64,000 nt of DNA from JAJDFU01 sp964641965 (GCA_964641965.1 CAZXLD010000024.1:7148-71147); one strand, 5' to 3'; counted from the stretch's first letter, positions 35,809-45,129 are shown. Made by a program: numbers and translations. The notes: generated from the sequence alone by a model not told the origin.

Positions 35809-36492
35809 TTACAATCGGCTGCCAAATTTTCGCCAATACAGTATTAGCAAGAACCCAAATAAGGCTCCTCCTACGTGTGCAAAGTGTGCAATCCCTTCTC
35901 CGAGACCCCGAATCCCCATGAAAAGCTCCAATGCTGCATAGATGGCTACGAAGTACTTCGCCTTGATCGGAATTGGTGGAATCAACAGCTGGATTACTGA
36001 ATTAGGGAATTTCATGCCATAGCCCACCAATACGCCAAATACAGCTCCCGAAGCTCCCAGCATAGGAATATTCCTTGTCATAGGATGCACCATCTGCTGT
36101 TGTAACTCGAATGTTTGGACCCCTAAGTGCAAGGCCAATGCCCCAAATGCCGTGAATAAATAATAGAACAGAAACCGCTTAGGGCCCCACAAAGCCTCTA
36201 GTGGAGGAGCAAACATGAAGACGGCAAACATATTGAAGAACAAATGACCAAGATCCGCATGCATGAACATGTGGGTAATCAGTTGGTAGGGGCGGAAAAA
36301 ATCTGAACTGGGGTGAAACACAGCCAGGATATACCTGCCCCAGTGCATGAAATTAGTGTCCACCTCATTGATTAAAGCAGATGAGATTTCATTTCCGGGT
36401 TGCCCAATAAGCAAAGTCCCAAAATACATCAAAACATTAATGATCAACAAGTGCCTTACCACTCCAGTAACTCTAAACATATTTCGTACCAA
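35809..36492 (-). CDS. Rhomboid intramembrane serine protease (short form)
   Basis: This 227-residue protein has six TM segments. Motifs are HLFFNMFAVFMFAPPLE, catalytic Ser148 in MLGASGAVFG and His206 in AHFAHVGGALFGF. It lacks the basic tail of the neighbouring rhomboid. It lies 19 bp downstream of mutL, so likely in the same transcription unit, and 97 bp upstream of the longer rhomboid. Confidence 0.93.
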   Translation of the reverse strand: MVRNMFRVTGVVRHLLIINVLMYFGTLLIGQPGNEISSALINEVDTNFMHWGRYILAVFHPSSDFFRPYQLITHMFMHADLGHLFFNMFAVFMFAPPLEALWGPKRFLFYYLFTAFGALALHLGVQTFELQQQMVHPMTRNIPMLGASGAVFGVLVGYGMKFPNSVIQLLIPPIPIKAKYFVAIYAALELFMGIRGLGEGIAHFAHVGGALFGFLLILYWRKFGSRL

Positions 36493-36511
36493 TTATTTCG
36501 TTTGAACAACC

Positions 36512-38341
36512 CTAACGTTCAAAACGTTTGGCCAGGTCTTCGAGATTAAACGTAAGGTAACATCTCCTGCCGCCTGGGCTGCGCTGCGGCATGGCACAGG
36601 CGAAAAGCCGATCAAGCAAGCTTTGCATCTCTGTTTGAGATAAGGACTTTCCCGCTTCCATGGCAGCGCTTCGTGCCAGTGATCTTGCCAAATTTTCATG
36701 TAATCCCAGGTCCAGTTCCTCATTTTCCTTATAGCCATCCAATAAGGATTCCAGGAGGCCCTGAATCTCGGCGGTGCCTTCCAGTTCTGTAGGTAATCCA
36801 CTTAATACAAAGTTGGTCCGACCGAATTGTTGTAGCTCAAATCCGAGCCTGTTGATCGACGGCAATAGCTCCTGCATAAGAGTGGCATCCGGAAGGTCAA
36901 AACTCAAGGTGACAGGAAAAAGTAGTTTCTGAGAACTCACTTGCTGATCGTTCAGCATCTGGAGGTACTTTTCGTACAGGATTCGTTCATGAGCTGCCTT
37001 TTGATCGATCAATAAAAAGCCGGACTTGATCTGGCTTAAAATGTATCGGTTGTGCAGCTGGTATGGGATTCGGAGCAGGCTATCCGGATGGCTTGAAGCT
37101 GTATCTTCTTCGGAGGTATCCCAACTGGATCCGATTATCAAGGCATCCGGTTGTTCCATGTCTGGATCATCGGAGGCTCCGCTTTGAATCCCTTGCAACA
37201 ACTGCTCCCAGTCTTGCACTCCGCCTGCGGAAGGAATAGCCGAGGGTCCGAAATCTGCTGCACCCGGTTCTTCGCGGTTTCGAAAGGAGGAGGAAGAAGT
37301 GGGGGGCGCTGTAAAACTGGGCTCCTGATCAAAGTCAATAGAAGGGGTCACGGCATACTGGCCCAGCGCATGCCGGACGGCTACCCGTAGGAACTGATAT
37401 ACCAATCGCTCGTCCTCAAACTTAATCTCCTGTTTGGTGGGGTGTACGTTGATATCAATTTGATTTGGATTCACCTCCAGAAACAACAGATATAGTGGGT
37501 AGGTATCCGGGGGCAAGAGGTCTTCAAAAGCCCCCAGCACGGCATGATTTAGATAAGAACTACGGATAAATCGCTGATTGACAAAAAAGTACTGTTCACC
37601 GCGGGTCTTTCTGGCAAACTCGGGTTTACCAATATAACCCTGTACCGAAATGATATCCGTTTCCTCTGTTACCGGTACTAATTTCTTGTTGGCGGTATTG
37701 CCCAGAATGCCAATGGCTCGTTGACGGAGGTTTCCGGGGCTAAGGTGCATTTCTTCCCTTCCGTTATGGTGCAAGGAGAAGAAGACGTCTGGGTTGGCTA
37801 ATGCCACCCGCTTAAATTCTTCCTCGATGTGACGCCATTCTACATTATCGGACTTTAGGAAATTACGTCTGGCCGGAGTATTAAAGAATAGATTCTTGAC
37901 CGAAAGATTAGTACCAATGGTACATTGGCAAGCCTCATGTGTTTTTAGATCCGAGCCTTCAATAACAAGTCGGATTCCAAGCTCATTAATGGCTTGACGG
38001 GTTCTCATTTCTATCTGGGCTACTGCGGCGATCGAGGCCAGTGCTTCACCTCTGAAGCCCATCGTCCGAATAGCAAACAGGTCTTCAGCTTTGCGAATTT
38101 TGGAGGTAGCATGCCGCTCGAAAGCCATTCGAGCATCCGTCTCGGTCATACCACAGCCATTATCAATCACCTGGATAAGTGTCCGCCCCGAATCCTTTAC
38201 AATCAATTTGATTTGCGTTGCCCCGGCATCAATTGCATTTTCCAATAACTCCTTTACGACCGAGGCCGGACGTTGGATGACCTCCCCGGCGGCAATCTGA
38301 TTGGCTATAGCATCGGGCAACAGCTGAATGATATCAGCCAT
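36512..38341 (-). CDS. mutL: DNA mismatch repair protein MutL
   Basis: This 609-residue protein has an N-terminal GHKL ATPase: MADIIQLLPDAIANQIAAGEV, ELLENAIDAGAT, DNGCGM and RGEALASIAAV. A transducer domain with NVHPTKQEIKF, an acidic/Ser linker and a C-terminal dimerisation domain follow. The C-terminal metal motif usually written DQHA(x)2E(x)4E appears as DQKAAHERILYE (446-457), with Lys448 instead of His; both Glu residues are kept. The start is set at 38341 because MADIIQLLP is the usual MutL start; an in-frame ATG at 38386 would add 15 residues. Confidence 0.95.
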   Translation of the reverse strand: MADIIQLLPDAIANQIAAGEVIQRPASVVKELLENAIDAGATQIKLIVKDSGRTLIQVIDNGCGMTETDARMAFERHATSKIRKAEDLFAIRTMGFRGEALASIAAVAQIEMRTRQAINELGIRLVIEGSDLKTHEACQCTIGTNLSVKNLFFNTPARRNFLKSDNVEWRHIEEEFKRVALANPDVFFSLHHNGREEMHLSPGNLRQRAIGILGNTANKKLVPVTEETDIISVQGYIGKPEFARKTRGEQYFFVNQRFIRSSYLNHAVLGAFEDLLPPDTYPLYLLFLEVNPNQIDINVHPTKQEIKFEDERLVYQFLRVAVRHALGQYAVTPSIDFDQEPSFTAPPTSSSSFRNREEPGAADFGPSAIPSAGGVQDWEQLLQGIQSGASDDPDMEQPDALIIGSSWDTSEEDTASSHPDSLLRIPYQLHNRYILSQIKSGFLLIDQKAAHERILYEKYLQMLNDQQVSSQKLLFPVTLSFDLPDATLMQELLPSINRLGFELQQFGRTNFVLSGLPTELEGTAEIQGLLESLLDGYKENEELDLGLHENLARSLARSAAMEAGKSLSQTEMQSLLDRLFACAMPQRSPGGRRCYLTFNLEDLAKRFER

Positions 38342-38412
38342 AGGTTTTGCATCGTATTTATCCTGACTTACCAACGCTGGTGTCATGGATTTCGAAGGAG
38401 AAGAAAGCGCTT

Positions 38413-38748
38413 CTACTGGGCGTTTTGAACTCCTCCTACAAATGATTCAATCTGTGGAAGGAATTGCGTCAAGAATACATAACAAAAGAATAAGAGCATG
38501 ACAATGATCCCTACCAGTATGAAATTAGACCGAAGCACCTGCCTTTTGCGGTAAGTTGCATTTGAAGTATAACCCCTGCGCAAACCACTGGTAATCCTGG
38601 CCTTACTCCCTTCAACCGACGAATCTCTCAATTTTTCAAGCTGCTTCCAGCGCTCGTCTCGCTCCTCTTTCTCCTGATCCCAAAAACGCGGTTTGTAATC
38701 AAATTGCGAGTTTTTCGGGGTCCTGAACATGACAAACTTAAAACTCAT
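38413..38748 (-). CDS. Small single-pass membrane protein of unknown function upstream of mutL
   Basis: This protein of about 111 residues has a charged N-terminal cytoplasmic region (NSQFDYKPRFWDQEKEERDERWKQLEKLRDSS), an Arg/Lys-rich stretch, and one TM segment near the C-terminus (NFILVGIIVMLLFFCYVFLTQF). I do not recognise a named family. It sits 71 bp upstream of mutL on the same strand, likely co-transcribed. The start at 38748 is preferred; an in-frame ATG at 38772 is possible. Confidence 0.7.
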   Translation of the reverse strand: MSFKFVMFRTPKNSQFDYKPRFWDQEKEERDERWKQLEKLRDSSVEGSKARITSGLRRGYTSNATYRKRQVLRSNFILVGIIVMLLFFCYVFLTQFLPQIESFVGGVQNAQ

Positions 38749-39005
38749 AGCCTCAACTTTATTCTTCCACAATTTTACAGCGGCTTTAAGATACGGTCTT
38801 TTCAGACCTTAAGCCAAGGTTCTCATTTACTATTTGAACAATAGTACAGGCCAATTGGTGGCTATCCGAGAAGAAGAAGTACCCATTAACCTGTTTGAAT
38901 CGGTGGAAAGAAGGCAATTCTCTGTTCCCAATTCAACTTTGTAGGCCAATTCGTTGTAGCCCATCAGATAAGGGCTAATTTTACGTCGTTCCTCAATACT
39001 TTTTT

Positions 39006-40904
39006 ATGAGTGACCACATAAAACACGAATGCGGGATTGCAATGATCCGGTTACTAAAGCCGCTTTCCCACTACCAAGATAAATACGGATCCGCCCTCTA
39101 TGGATTGGAAAAACTCCGTTTGCTTATGCAAAAGCAACGGAATCGAGGGCAGGATGGAGCCGGTATGGCCACCATTAAACTGGATCCAAAACCGGGAAGA
39201 AAATATATTTCCCGGAAGCGCAGCAATGCCCCCAATTATCTGGACGACTTATTCAAACAAGTATTCCGATACTTTGAAAGCCTTCCAGAAGAGAAACTAC
39301 AAGATGCCCATTGGCTAAAGGAGAATTTACCCTACACAGGCGAATTGATCCTGGGCCATTTGAGGTACGGTACCCATGGCGATAACTCTATCGAAACTGT
39401 CCATCCTTTTCTTCGCCAAAACAATTGGATCAGTAGAAACTTGATTTTGGCAGGCAATTTTAACCTGACCAATGTGGATGAACTCTTTGAAGAACTGGTC
39501 GAGCTAGGCCAATATCCCAAAGAGAAGGCAGACACAGTAACCGTTCTGGAAAAGCTAGGACACTTTCTCGACGATGAAGTCCAGCGACTGTTTACCTGGT
39601 TTAAACCAGATGGCTACACCAATATCGAAATCAATGACCTCATCTTCGAAAATCTGGATGTCTTGCGCTTGCTCCGCCGGGCCAGTAAAAAGTTTGACGG
39701 GGGCTATGTTATGGCAGGTCTTATTGGGCATGGCGATGCTTTTGTCATTCGGGATGCAGCAGGAATTCGACCAGCTTTTTTCTACCAGGATGAAGAAAAG
39801 GTGGTGGTGGCTTCCGAGCGACCGGCTATACAGACTGCTTTCAATATCCACGTCAGTAAAATACAGGAGATCCGGCCCGGACATGCTTTGGTGGTAAAAA
39901 AGGACGGCCGTCTCGAGCATCAGCCCTACATTGATCTGCTGCCCGAACGCCCTTGTTCTTTTGAACGAATCTACTTTTCCCGGGGCAACGACCGTGATAT
40001 CTACAATGAACGGATCCAATTGGGCCAACAACTAACTGATAAAGTGCTCAAAACGGTGGACTATGACTTCAAGAATACCGTTTTCTCCTTCGTACCCAAT
40101 ACAGCGGAAACTGCCTTTTACGGTTTGATGAAAGGATTGGAGGATAAGTTGAATGAGATCAAATACGACAAGATCCTGGAGCTCAAAGATGACAAGGAGT
40201 TTAAACCCAAGAAGTTGCAAAAGTTGCTGGGGCTTCGGCCCAGGATGGAGAAGATCGTAGTCAAAGATGCCAAGATGCGCACTTTTATTGCGGATACTAC
40301 GGCTCGGGGGAGCATGGTTTCGCATGTTTATGATATCACGTATGGCATTGTTCGGAACGGGAAGGATAATTTGGTCTTACTGGATGATTCCATTGTAAGA
40401 GGTACTACGCTACGCGATAGCATTATTCAAATCGTGAACCGCCTTAAGCCCAAACAGATCGTTATTGTCAGTTCAGCTCCGCAAATTCGATATCCGGATT
40501 GCTATGGTATTGACATGAGTAAAATGCACGAATTCGTTGCTTTCAGGGCTTTAGTCGACTTGTTGAAGAACGATGGAAAGGAGGAGTTACTCCAGGAAGC
40601 CTACCGTTGTGCCAAAGAACAGGAGCAAAAGCCCGTTAGCAAAATCAAAAATGTGGTACAACTCTTATATGAGGAATATCCCTACGATCTGGTTTCAGAC
40701 CGGATCGCCCAAATGTTAACTCCACCGGAAATTGATACCCCGGTCAAGATCATTTATCAGGATCTAGAAGGGTTGCACAAAGCAATTCCGAATCACGATG
40801 GAGATTGGTACTTCAGCGGCAATTATCCTACCCCGGGAGGAAACCGGGTCGTCAACCGGTCCTTTATCAACTTCATGGAAGGCCGGGATGAACGAGCCTA
40901 TTGA
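39006..40904 (+). CDS. Amidophosphoribosyltransferase, long Bacteroidota form
   Basis: This 632-residue protein belongs to the PurF family, which makes phosphoribosylamine from PRPP and glutamine in the first step of purine synthesis. It has a class II glutaminase domain with Cys9 in HECGIAM after a short propeptide-like start, RNRGQDGAGMA and GHLRYGTHGDNSIETVHPF. The C-terminal phosphoribosyltransferase domain carries the PRPP loop LVLLDDSIVRGTT. It is about 130-160 residues longer than typical PurF, with an insert after residue 50 and a tail ending NRSFINFMEGRDERAY. Bacteroidota often carry such a long paralogue beside standard PurF, so it may be the second copy; I therefore give no symbol. 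Confidence 0.9.
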   Translation: MSDHIKHECGIAMIRLLKPLSHYQDKYGSALYGLEKLRLLMQKQRNRGQDGAGMATIKLDPKPGRKYISRKRSNAPNYLDDLFKQVFRYFESLPEEKLQDAHWLKENLPYTGELILGHLRYGTHGDNSIETVHPFLRQNNWISRNLILAGNFNLTNVDELFEELVELGQYPKEKADTVTVLEKLGHFLDDEVQRLFTWFKPDGYTNIEINDLIFENLDVLRLLRRASKKFDGGYVMAGLIGHGDAFVIRDAAGIRPAFFYQDEEKVVVASERPAIQTAFNIHVSKIQEIRPGHALVVKKDGRLEHQPYIDLLPERPCSFERIYFSRGNDRDIYNERIQLGQQLTDKVLKTVDYDFKNTVFSFVPNTAETAFYGLMKGLEDKLNEIKYDKILELKDDKEFKPKKLQKLLGLRPRMEKIVVKDAKMRTFIADTTARGSMVSHVYDITYGIVRNGKDNLVLLDDSIVRGTTLRDSIIQIVNRLKPKQIVIVSSAPQIRYPDCYGIDMSKMHEFVAFRALVDLLKNDGKEELLQEAYRCAKEQEQKPVSKIKNVVQLLYEEYPYDLVSDRIAQMLTPPEIDTPVKIIYQDLEGLHKAIPNHDGDWYFSGNYPTPGGNRVVNRSFINFMEGRDERAY

Positions 40905-40952
40905 TTTCCCAATGCAATGATGTTAAGATACGGGCTTGGCCAGGGGGGTATT

Positions 40953-41180
40953 GGGTAGAAGGTAGTGAGTATTTCCTATCATCTACCTGTACCGACAATC
41001 CATCTTGTGGAAAAGTCATTTATCACTAAACTCTTTGCGACCTTAGCGCCTTCGTAGCGTTGTTCTCGGTTTATATGGGAAAATCCCTATTCACCGCCAA
41101 GTGCACAAAGGAGCCGCCAAGTACCCAAAGAAGAAATGATCAACCAGAATTTCGCTTGCTAATACCTCTACCTTCTACCT
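40953..41180. repeat. Inverted-repeat-bounded intergenic element between purF-like gene and uvrB
   Basis: GGTAGAAGGTAG (40954-40965) is matched by its exact reverse complement CTACCTTCTACC (41168-41179). The match extends inward imperfectly (GAGTATT against the complement GGTATT). The 0.2 kb inside has no ORF but holds iterated CTTTGCG/CGCCAAG-like words in both orientations (CTCTTTGCGACCTTAGCGCC near 41032 and ACCGCCAAGTGCACAAAGG near 41094). The layout resembles a small non-coding mobile or palindromic unit placed between convergent genes. I see no clear target-site duplication. Confidence 0.55.
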
Positions 41181-41187
41181 ATCCACC

Positions 41188-43212
41188 CTACACCGCCTCT
41201 TTCAACTGCTTTTTCAGCGCAAAAAGCTCGTCCCGATGTTGAGCAGCTGTGATAAAGTCCAAATCCTTAGCCGCTGCTTTCATCTTTCGTTCGGTCTCAG
41301 CCATTAGTTTTTCTACCTGCTCCCGGGTCATGTACCCCACCACGGGGTCAGCTGCAATACTGGGTGAATCGGATTCGATATACGCTTTTTCTTTTTTACC
41401 CCGGACATCTAGTATGGATCGCTTCTCTAAAATTTCTTCCTTGGTCTTCCGGACCGTCTCTGGCGTTATGCCATGCTCTTCATTATAAGCCATCTGTGCA
41501 GCACGTCGACGATTGGTTTCATCAATGGTCTCTTGCATGGAATCCGTAATCTTATCCGCATAAAAAATGACCAATCCATTCGCATTACGGGCAGCCCGTC
41601 CGGCAGTCTGGGTTAGGGATCGAGTATTCCGAAGAAAACCCTCTTTGTCTGCATCCAATACAGCCACCAAGCTTACTTCCGGCAAATCCAGTCCTTCTCG
41701 GAGCAAGTTCACGCCTACCAACACATCAAATTCTCCCAAGCGAAGATCCCGCAAGATCTCTACGCGTTCCATGGTATCTACCTCCGAATGAATATACCGG
41801 ACCTTCAGGTTCATTTTGGTCAAGTATTTGGTGAGTTCCTCTGCCATTCGCTTGGTAAGGGTTGTTGCCAAAACCCGCTCGTCCCGGTCAATCCGAACCC
41901 GTATTTCCTCCATCAAATCATCAATCTGGTTCAAACTGGGTCGAATATCGATCGGTGGATCCAATAAGCCCGTAGGTCGGATCAGTTGCTCTACAATAAG
42001 TCCGGCTGTTTGCTCCAATTCATAATCCGAGGGGGTTGCACTGACGTAAATAACCTGATTGATCAGCGACTCAAACTCAGTAAAATTAAGCGGGCGGTTA
42101 TCCATAGCAGAAGGGAGCCGAAAACCGTGATTAACCAGGCTTAACTTTCTGGCCCGGTCGCCACCATACATGCCGCGGACTTGTGGAACCGTAACGTGGC
42201 TTTCGTCAATGATCATCAAGTAGTCGTCCGGGAAATAATCCAGCAAACAGAATGGACGAGTGCCTGGTTTGCGACGATCAAAAAAGCGGGAATAGTTTTC
42301 AACCCCATTGCAATACCCCAATTCTTTCATCATTTCGATATCAAATTGGGTTCGTTCCCGAATTCGTCTCGATTCCAGCAACCGCAGTTCCTTTTCAAAA
42401 TATTTCTCCTGGCCGTGCAGTTCATCCTGAATTTCACGGATAATCTGGTGTAGACGCTCCTTAGGTGCTACATATAAATTAGCCGGGAAAATAGCAGCCC
42501 GATCCATCCGCTCCAGTCGTTTACCACTATCCACATCGATCATCTCAATTTCCTCAATCTCATCTCCAAAAAAGGTAATCCGGTAACCATAATCCACGTA
42601 GGGCAAATTGATATCCACGGTATCCCCGCGCACTCGAAAGGTAGCCCGTTTGAAATCGTGTTCGGTCCTGGAATACAGGCTTTCCACCAAGGTGTAGAGG
42701 AAGCTGTTGCGCGTGATTACCTGGCCTTTCTTAATCCGGATGATACTGCTCTTGTAATCCTCCGGATTACCCATACCATATATGCAGCTCACCGATGCAA
42801 CAATGATGATATCCTGTCGCCCGGATAGCAAGGAGGAAGTGGCTCGTAGACGCAACTTATCCACCTCTTCATTGATACTTAGATCTTTTTCAATGTAGGT
42901 ATCTGAAACGGATATATAGGCTTCAGGCTGGTAATAGTCATAGTAGGATACAAAGTACTCCACCGCATTATCCGGGAAGAAATCCCGGAATTCACCGTAC
43001 AGCTGAGCAGTTAGAGTTTTGTTGTGTGTCAGCACGAGGGTGGGTCGATTCAATTCGGCAATGACATTTGCCATCGTGAACGTTTTTCCGGAACCGGTCA
43101 CCCCTAGTAAGACCTGCGCGCGTTCCCCTTCTTCTACTCCCCTTACAAGCTGTTGGATAGCTTGGGGTTGATCGCCGGTAGGAGTGAATGGAGATTGGAG
43201 TTGAAAAGACAT
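41188..43212 (-). CDS. uvrB: Excinuclease ABC subunit B
   Basis: This 674-residue UvrB is the helicase-like damage-verification subunit of nucleotide excision repair. Walker A is GVTGSGKTF (Lys43). The beta-hairpin motif YYDYYQPEAYI, DESHVTVPQ (Walker B), helicase motifs VGVNLLREGLDLPEVSLV and QTAGRAARN, and a C-terminal UVR (UvrC-binding) motif (EKLMAETERKMKAAAKDLDF.. AAQHRDEL) are all visible, so the protein is complete. It is divergent from the TIR gene. Confidence 0.98.
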   Translation of the reverse strand: MSFQLQSPFTPTGDQPQAIQQLVRGVEEGERAQVLLGVTGSGKTFTMANVIAELNRPTLVLTHNKTLTAQLYGEFRDFFPDNAVEYFVSYYDYYQPEAYISVSDTYIEKDLSINEEVDKLRLRATSSLLSGRQDIIIVASVSCIYGMGNPEDYKSSIIRIKKGQVITRNSFLYTLVESLYSRTEHDFKRATFRVRGDTVDINLPYVDYGYRITFFGDEIEEIEMIDVDSGKRLERMDRAAIFPANLYVAPKERLHQIIREIQDELHGQEKYFEKELRLLESRRIRERTQFDIEMMKELGYCNGVENYSRFFDRRKPGTRPFCLLDYFPDDYLMIIDESHVTVPQVRGMYGGDRARKLSLVNHGFRLPSAMDNRPLNFTEFESLINQVIYVSATPSDYELEQTAGLIVEQLIRPTGLLDPPIDIRPSLNQIDDLMEEIRVRIDRDERVLATTLTKRMAEELTKYLTKMNLKVRYIHSEVDTMERVEILRDLRLGEFDVLVGVNLLREGLDLPEVSLVAVLDADKEGFLRNTRSLTQTAGRAARNANGLVIFYADKITDSMQETIDETNRRRAAQMAYNEEHGITPETVRKTKEEILEKRSILDVRGKKEKAYIESDSPSIAADPVVGYMTREQVEKLMAETERKMKAAAKDLDFITAAQHRDELFALKKQLKEAV

Positions 43213-43381
43213 AGAAAGAGGATAATCAAATTGTAAAACTAGACGATGTCATCCAAACACTAAAATTGGAGATGGGGTTGGCATGTACCAACCAAGTGCC
43301 AATTTTCAAGCAGGCCTACCTGCTTAGCGGTAATCTCCCTATTTTCCCAATCCTATATTACATTGCTAAAAACTGAATGAT

Positions 43382-44176
43382 ATGGCTTCTCCGGTCAAGG
43401 TATTTATTTCCTATGCCCACAAGGATGAAGAGTACAAGAATAAATTGGTTACGCACCTTATCCCCTTGGAGCGGGAAGGGTTGATCGATAGCTGGAATGA
43501 TCGTGAATTGAAAGTAGGGGATAATTGGGATATTCAAATAAAACGGTCCTTAGAGGAAGCCCAAATCGTCCTATTGCTAGTCAGCCCGGATTTTATTTCT
43601 TCAGATTACATTCATCGGGTTGAAATTCAAGGAGCCTTAGAAAGGCATCAGGAGGGAAAGGCAACTATTTCTCCCATCATTATTCGTACTATCGACTGGG
43701 ACTCCTTTAGCCTGGGTCGCTTTCAGGCTTTACCCACCGGAGGCAAGCCCATTTCAACCTGGGTAGATCAAGATGCCGCTTGGGTAGACGTGACTAAAGG
43801 GCTTCGGATCTTAATAAGAGGGCTAAATAAAGAGGATGTCCCCACTCATTCCATCCCAAATATGGAGACTAGCCAGTCTTCGGCTACACAGGCCAATACA
43901 AATACGACCGTAGATCAGCTTCAAAGCTCCGATCTGGAACAAGCCCTGGAACACGTATCAAACGCTCGAATCAAAGAAGCTTTGGCTATCGTCCGGAAGG
44001 TGGTAAAAGAAAAGGACCCTTTCAGGGAAAATGAATTGATTAGCTTGTCCGGCAGGTTTAACCAACTTGTCAACAACGAGAGAAATGGCTTGTTGCTTCC
44101 GCAACAGGCTTCCATACAGCGTAATCAGATCACACATGCACTGATCGGTTTAATCCAAGAACTGCGCACCAGTTAA
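43382..44176 (+). CDS. TIR-domain protein with C-terminal EAD11-like adaptor domain
   Basis: This is a 264-residue cytosolic protein. The TIR domain (1-150) begins VKVFISYAHKDEEYKNKL and carries LKVGDNWDIQIKRSLEEAQIVLLLVSPDFISSDYI. The putative catalytic Glu81 is in HRVEIQGALERH, the position used by NAD-cleaving TIRs, followed by ISPIIIRTIDW. A Ser/Thr/Gln-rich linker (155-180) leads to a helical domain (183-264) with ELISLSGRFNQLVNNERNGL and IQRNQITHALIGLIQEL. That is the effector-associated domain 11 (EAD11) pattern, known from bacterial conflict systems where matching EADs recruit effectors to sensors. No partner carrying an EAD11 is seen nearby. It is monocistronic, with its stop touching that of a convergent GNAT. 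Confidence 0.82.
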   Translation: MASPVKVFISYAHKDEEYKNKLVTHLIPLEREGLIDSWNDRELKVGDNWDIQIKRSLEEAQIVLLLVSPDFISSDYIHRVEIQGALERHQEGKATISPIIIRTIDWDSFSLGRFQALPTGGKPISTWVDQDAAWVDVTKGLRILIRGLNKEDVPTHSIPNMETSQSSATQANTNTTVDQLQSSDLEQALEHVSNARIKEALAIVRKVVKEKDPFRENELISLSGRFNQLVNNERNGLLLPQQASIQRNQITHALIGLIQELRTS

Positions 44177-45022
44177 TTACAAAGGCTGGAATTGAATAGT
44201 TCTGAATTCGCTTACCGGGCGATAACCAATTTGGCGATAGATCTTGTTGGAGGTCGGGTAGTCCAAATCCGTAAACAAGGTGCAAAATTCAAATCCCTTT
44301 TCCAGCAAACGCCTACTCAAACTGGCAACACAGGCAGATGCATAACCTCTTCCCCTAAACTCCGGTGGGGTGTATACCGCATTCACAGCTACCCCTTTTG
44401 GCGTTGGGCGAGCAGAGCCGGCCAGAGATACGGGCTCGTTCGTTTCCCAAACAAAAAGTTCGCCTACCTCTATCCGCCTATGGGCGACCATCAAAGCCTG
44501 ATCAGGGGTCGAATCCCCAATATCAGCTTCTCGATTAAACTGATAAATCCAATCGGCAATGACATCCAGGTCATCCATACTGGCTTTTCGGAAATTTCCC
44601 TGGGGATAAGTTAAGGAGGGTATGGACCTGAGTTCATAAACCAGCTGACGCAAACTCACGGTATAAGCGGTCTGATGAACTTGAGCCCAAGCAGTAGCAA
44701 AATGCAAAGCTGTTTCAACGCTTGCTACCAATTCGGTTATTTCCTCTTTAATCGTATGTAATCCTTCTGCTAAAGGAAGATAATTCGCGCTAAACCCGCT
44801 TTCTGCGGCCAAGATCAGGTGCCGTCCCGGGCTTTGAAAACCTACTGTTTTTGGATAATAATCGGCCGGTGTAGCAAAAAGTACTAACTCGTCATTAGAT
44901 GGTCGTTCAGCTGCTCGAATTGACAACCCATACATCAAGTGATTGACTACCTGGTCTTTTTCAAAGAAAGGACGCTGCTCCTCCAAAAATACCGCCGGAG
45001 AATTGTAAAATTTAAGTTTCAT
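44177..45022 (-). CDS. GNAT family N-acetyltransferase with N-terminal extra domain
   Basis: This 281-residue protein has an N-terminal half (1-140) like the first lobe of duplicated GNATs but without an acetyl-CoA loop. The C-terminal half has the acetyl-CoA binding motif VYTPPEFRGRGYASACVASLSRRLL and ends DLDYPTSNKIYRQIGYRPV, a normal GNAT end. The substrate is unknown. Its stop directly abuts the TIR stop; its start faces moeA across an 80-107 bp divergent gap. Confidence 0.88.
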   Translation of the reverse strand: MKLKFYNSPAVFLEEQRPFFEKDQVVNHLMYGLSIRAAERPSNDELVLFATPADYYPKTVGFQSPGRHLILAAESGFSANYLPLAEGLHTIKEEITELVASVETALHFATAWAQVHQTAYTVSLRQLVYELRSIPSLTYPQGNFRKASMDDLDVIADWIYQFNREADIGDSTPDQALMVAHRRIEVGELFVWETNEPVSLAGSARPTPKGVAVNAVYTPPEFRGRGYASACVASLSRRLLEKGFEFCTLFTDLDYPTSNKIYRQIGYRPVSEFRTIQFQPL

Positions 45023-45129
45023 TATGGATCAATTCGGCTAAATGCTCCCTTGCAAAAGAGCATTTGTGTGTCCATTAATTTAGATCTTTCTGCTTTAGTT
45101 CCATGAATTTCAAAATCTTAGCATCAAAT

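Noticed and set aside
39555..40031. 158-residue minus-strand ORF inside the PurF-like gene
   Set aside because: Antisense shadow of conserved catalytic-domain sequence, with no motif of its own.
43382..45022. TIR and GNAT genes as a defence operon
   Set aside because: They are convergent with stops touching, so they are not co-transcribed; nothing links them functionally.
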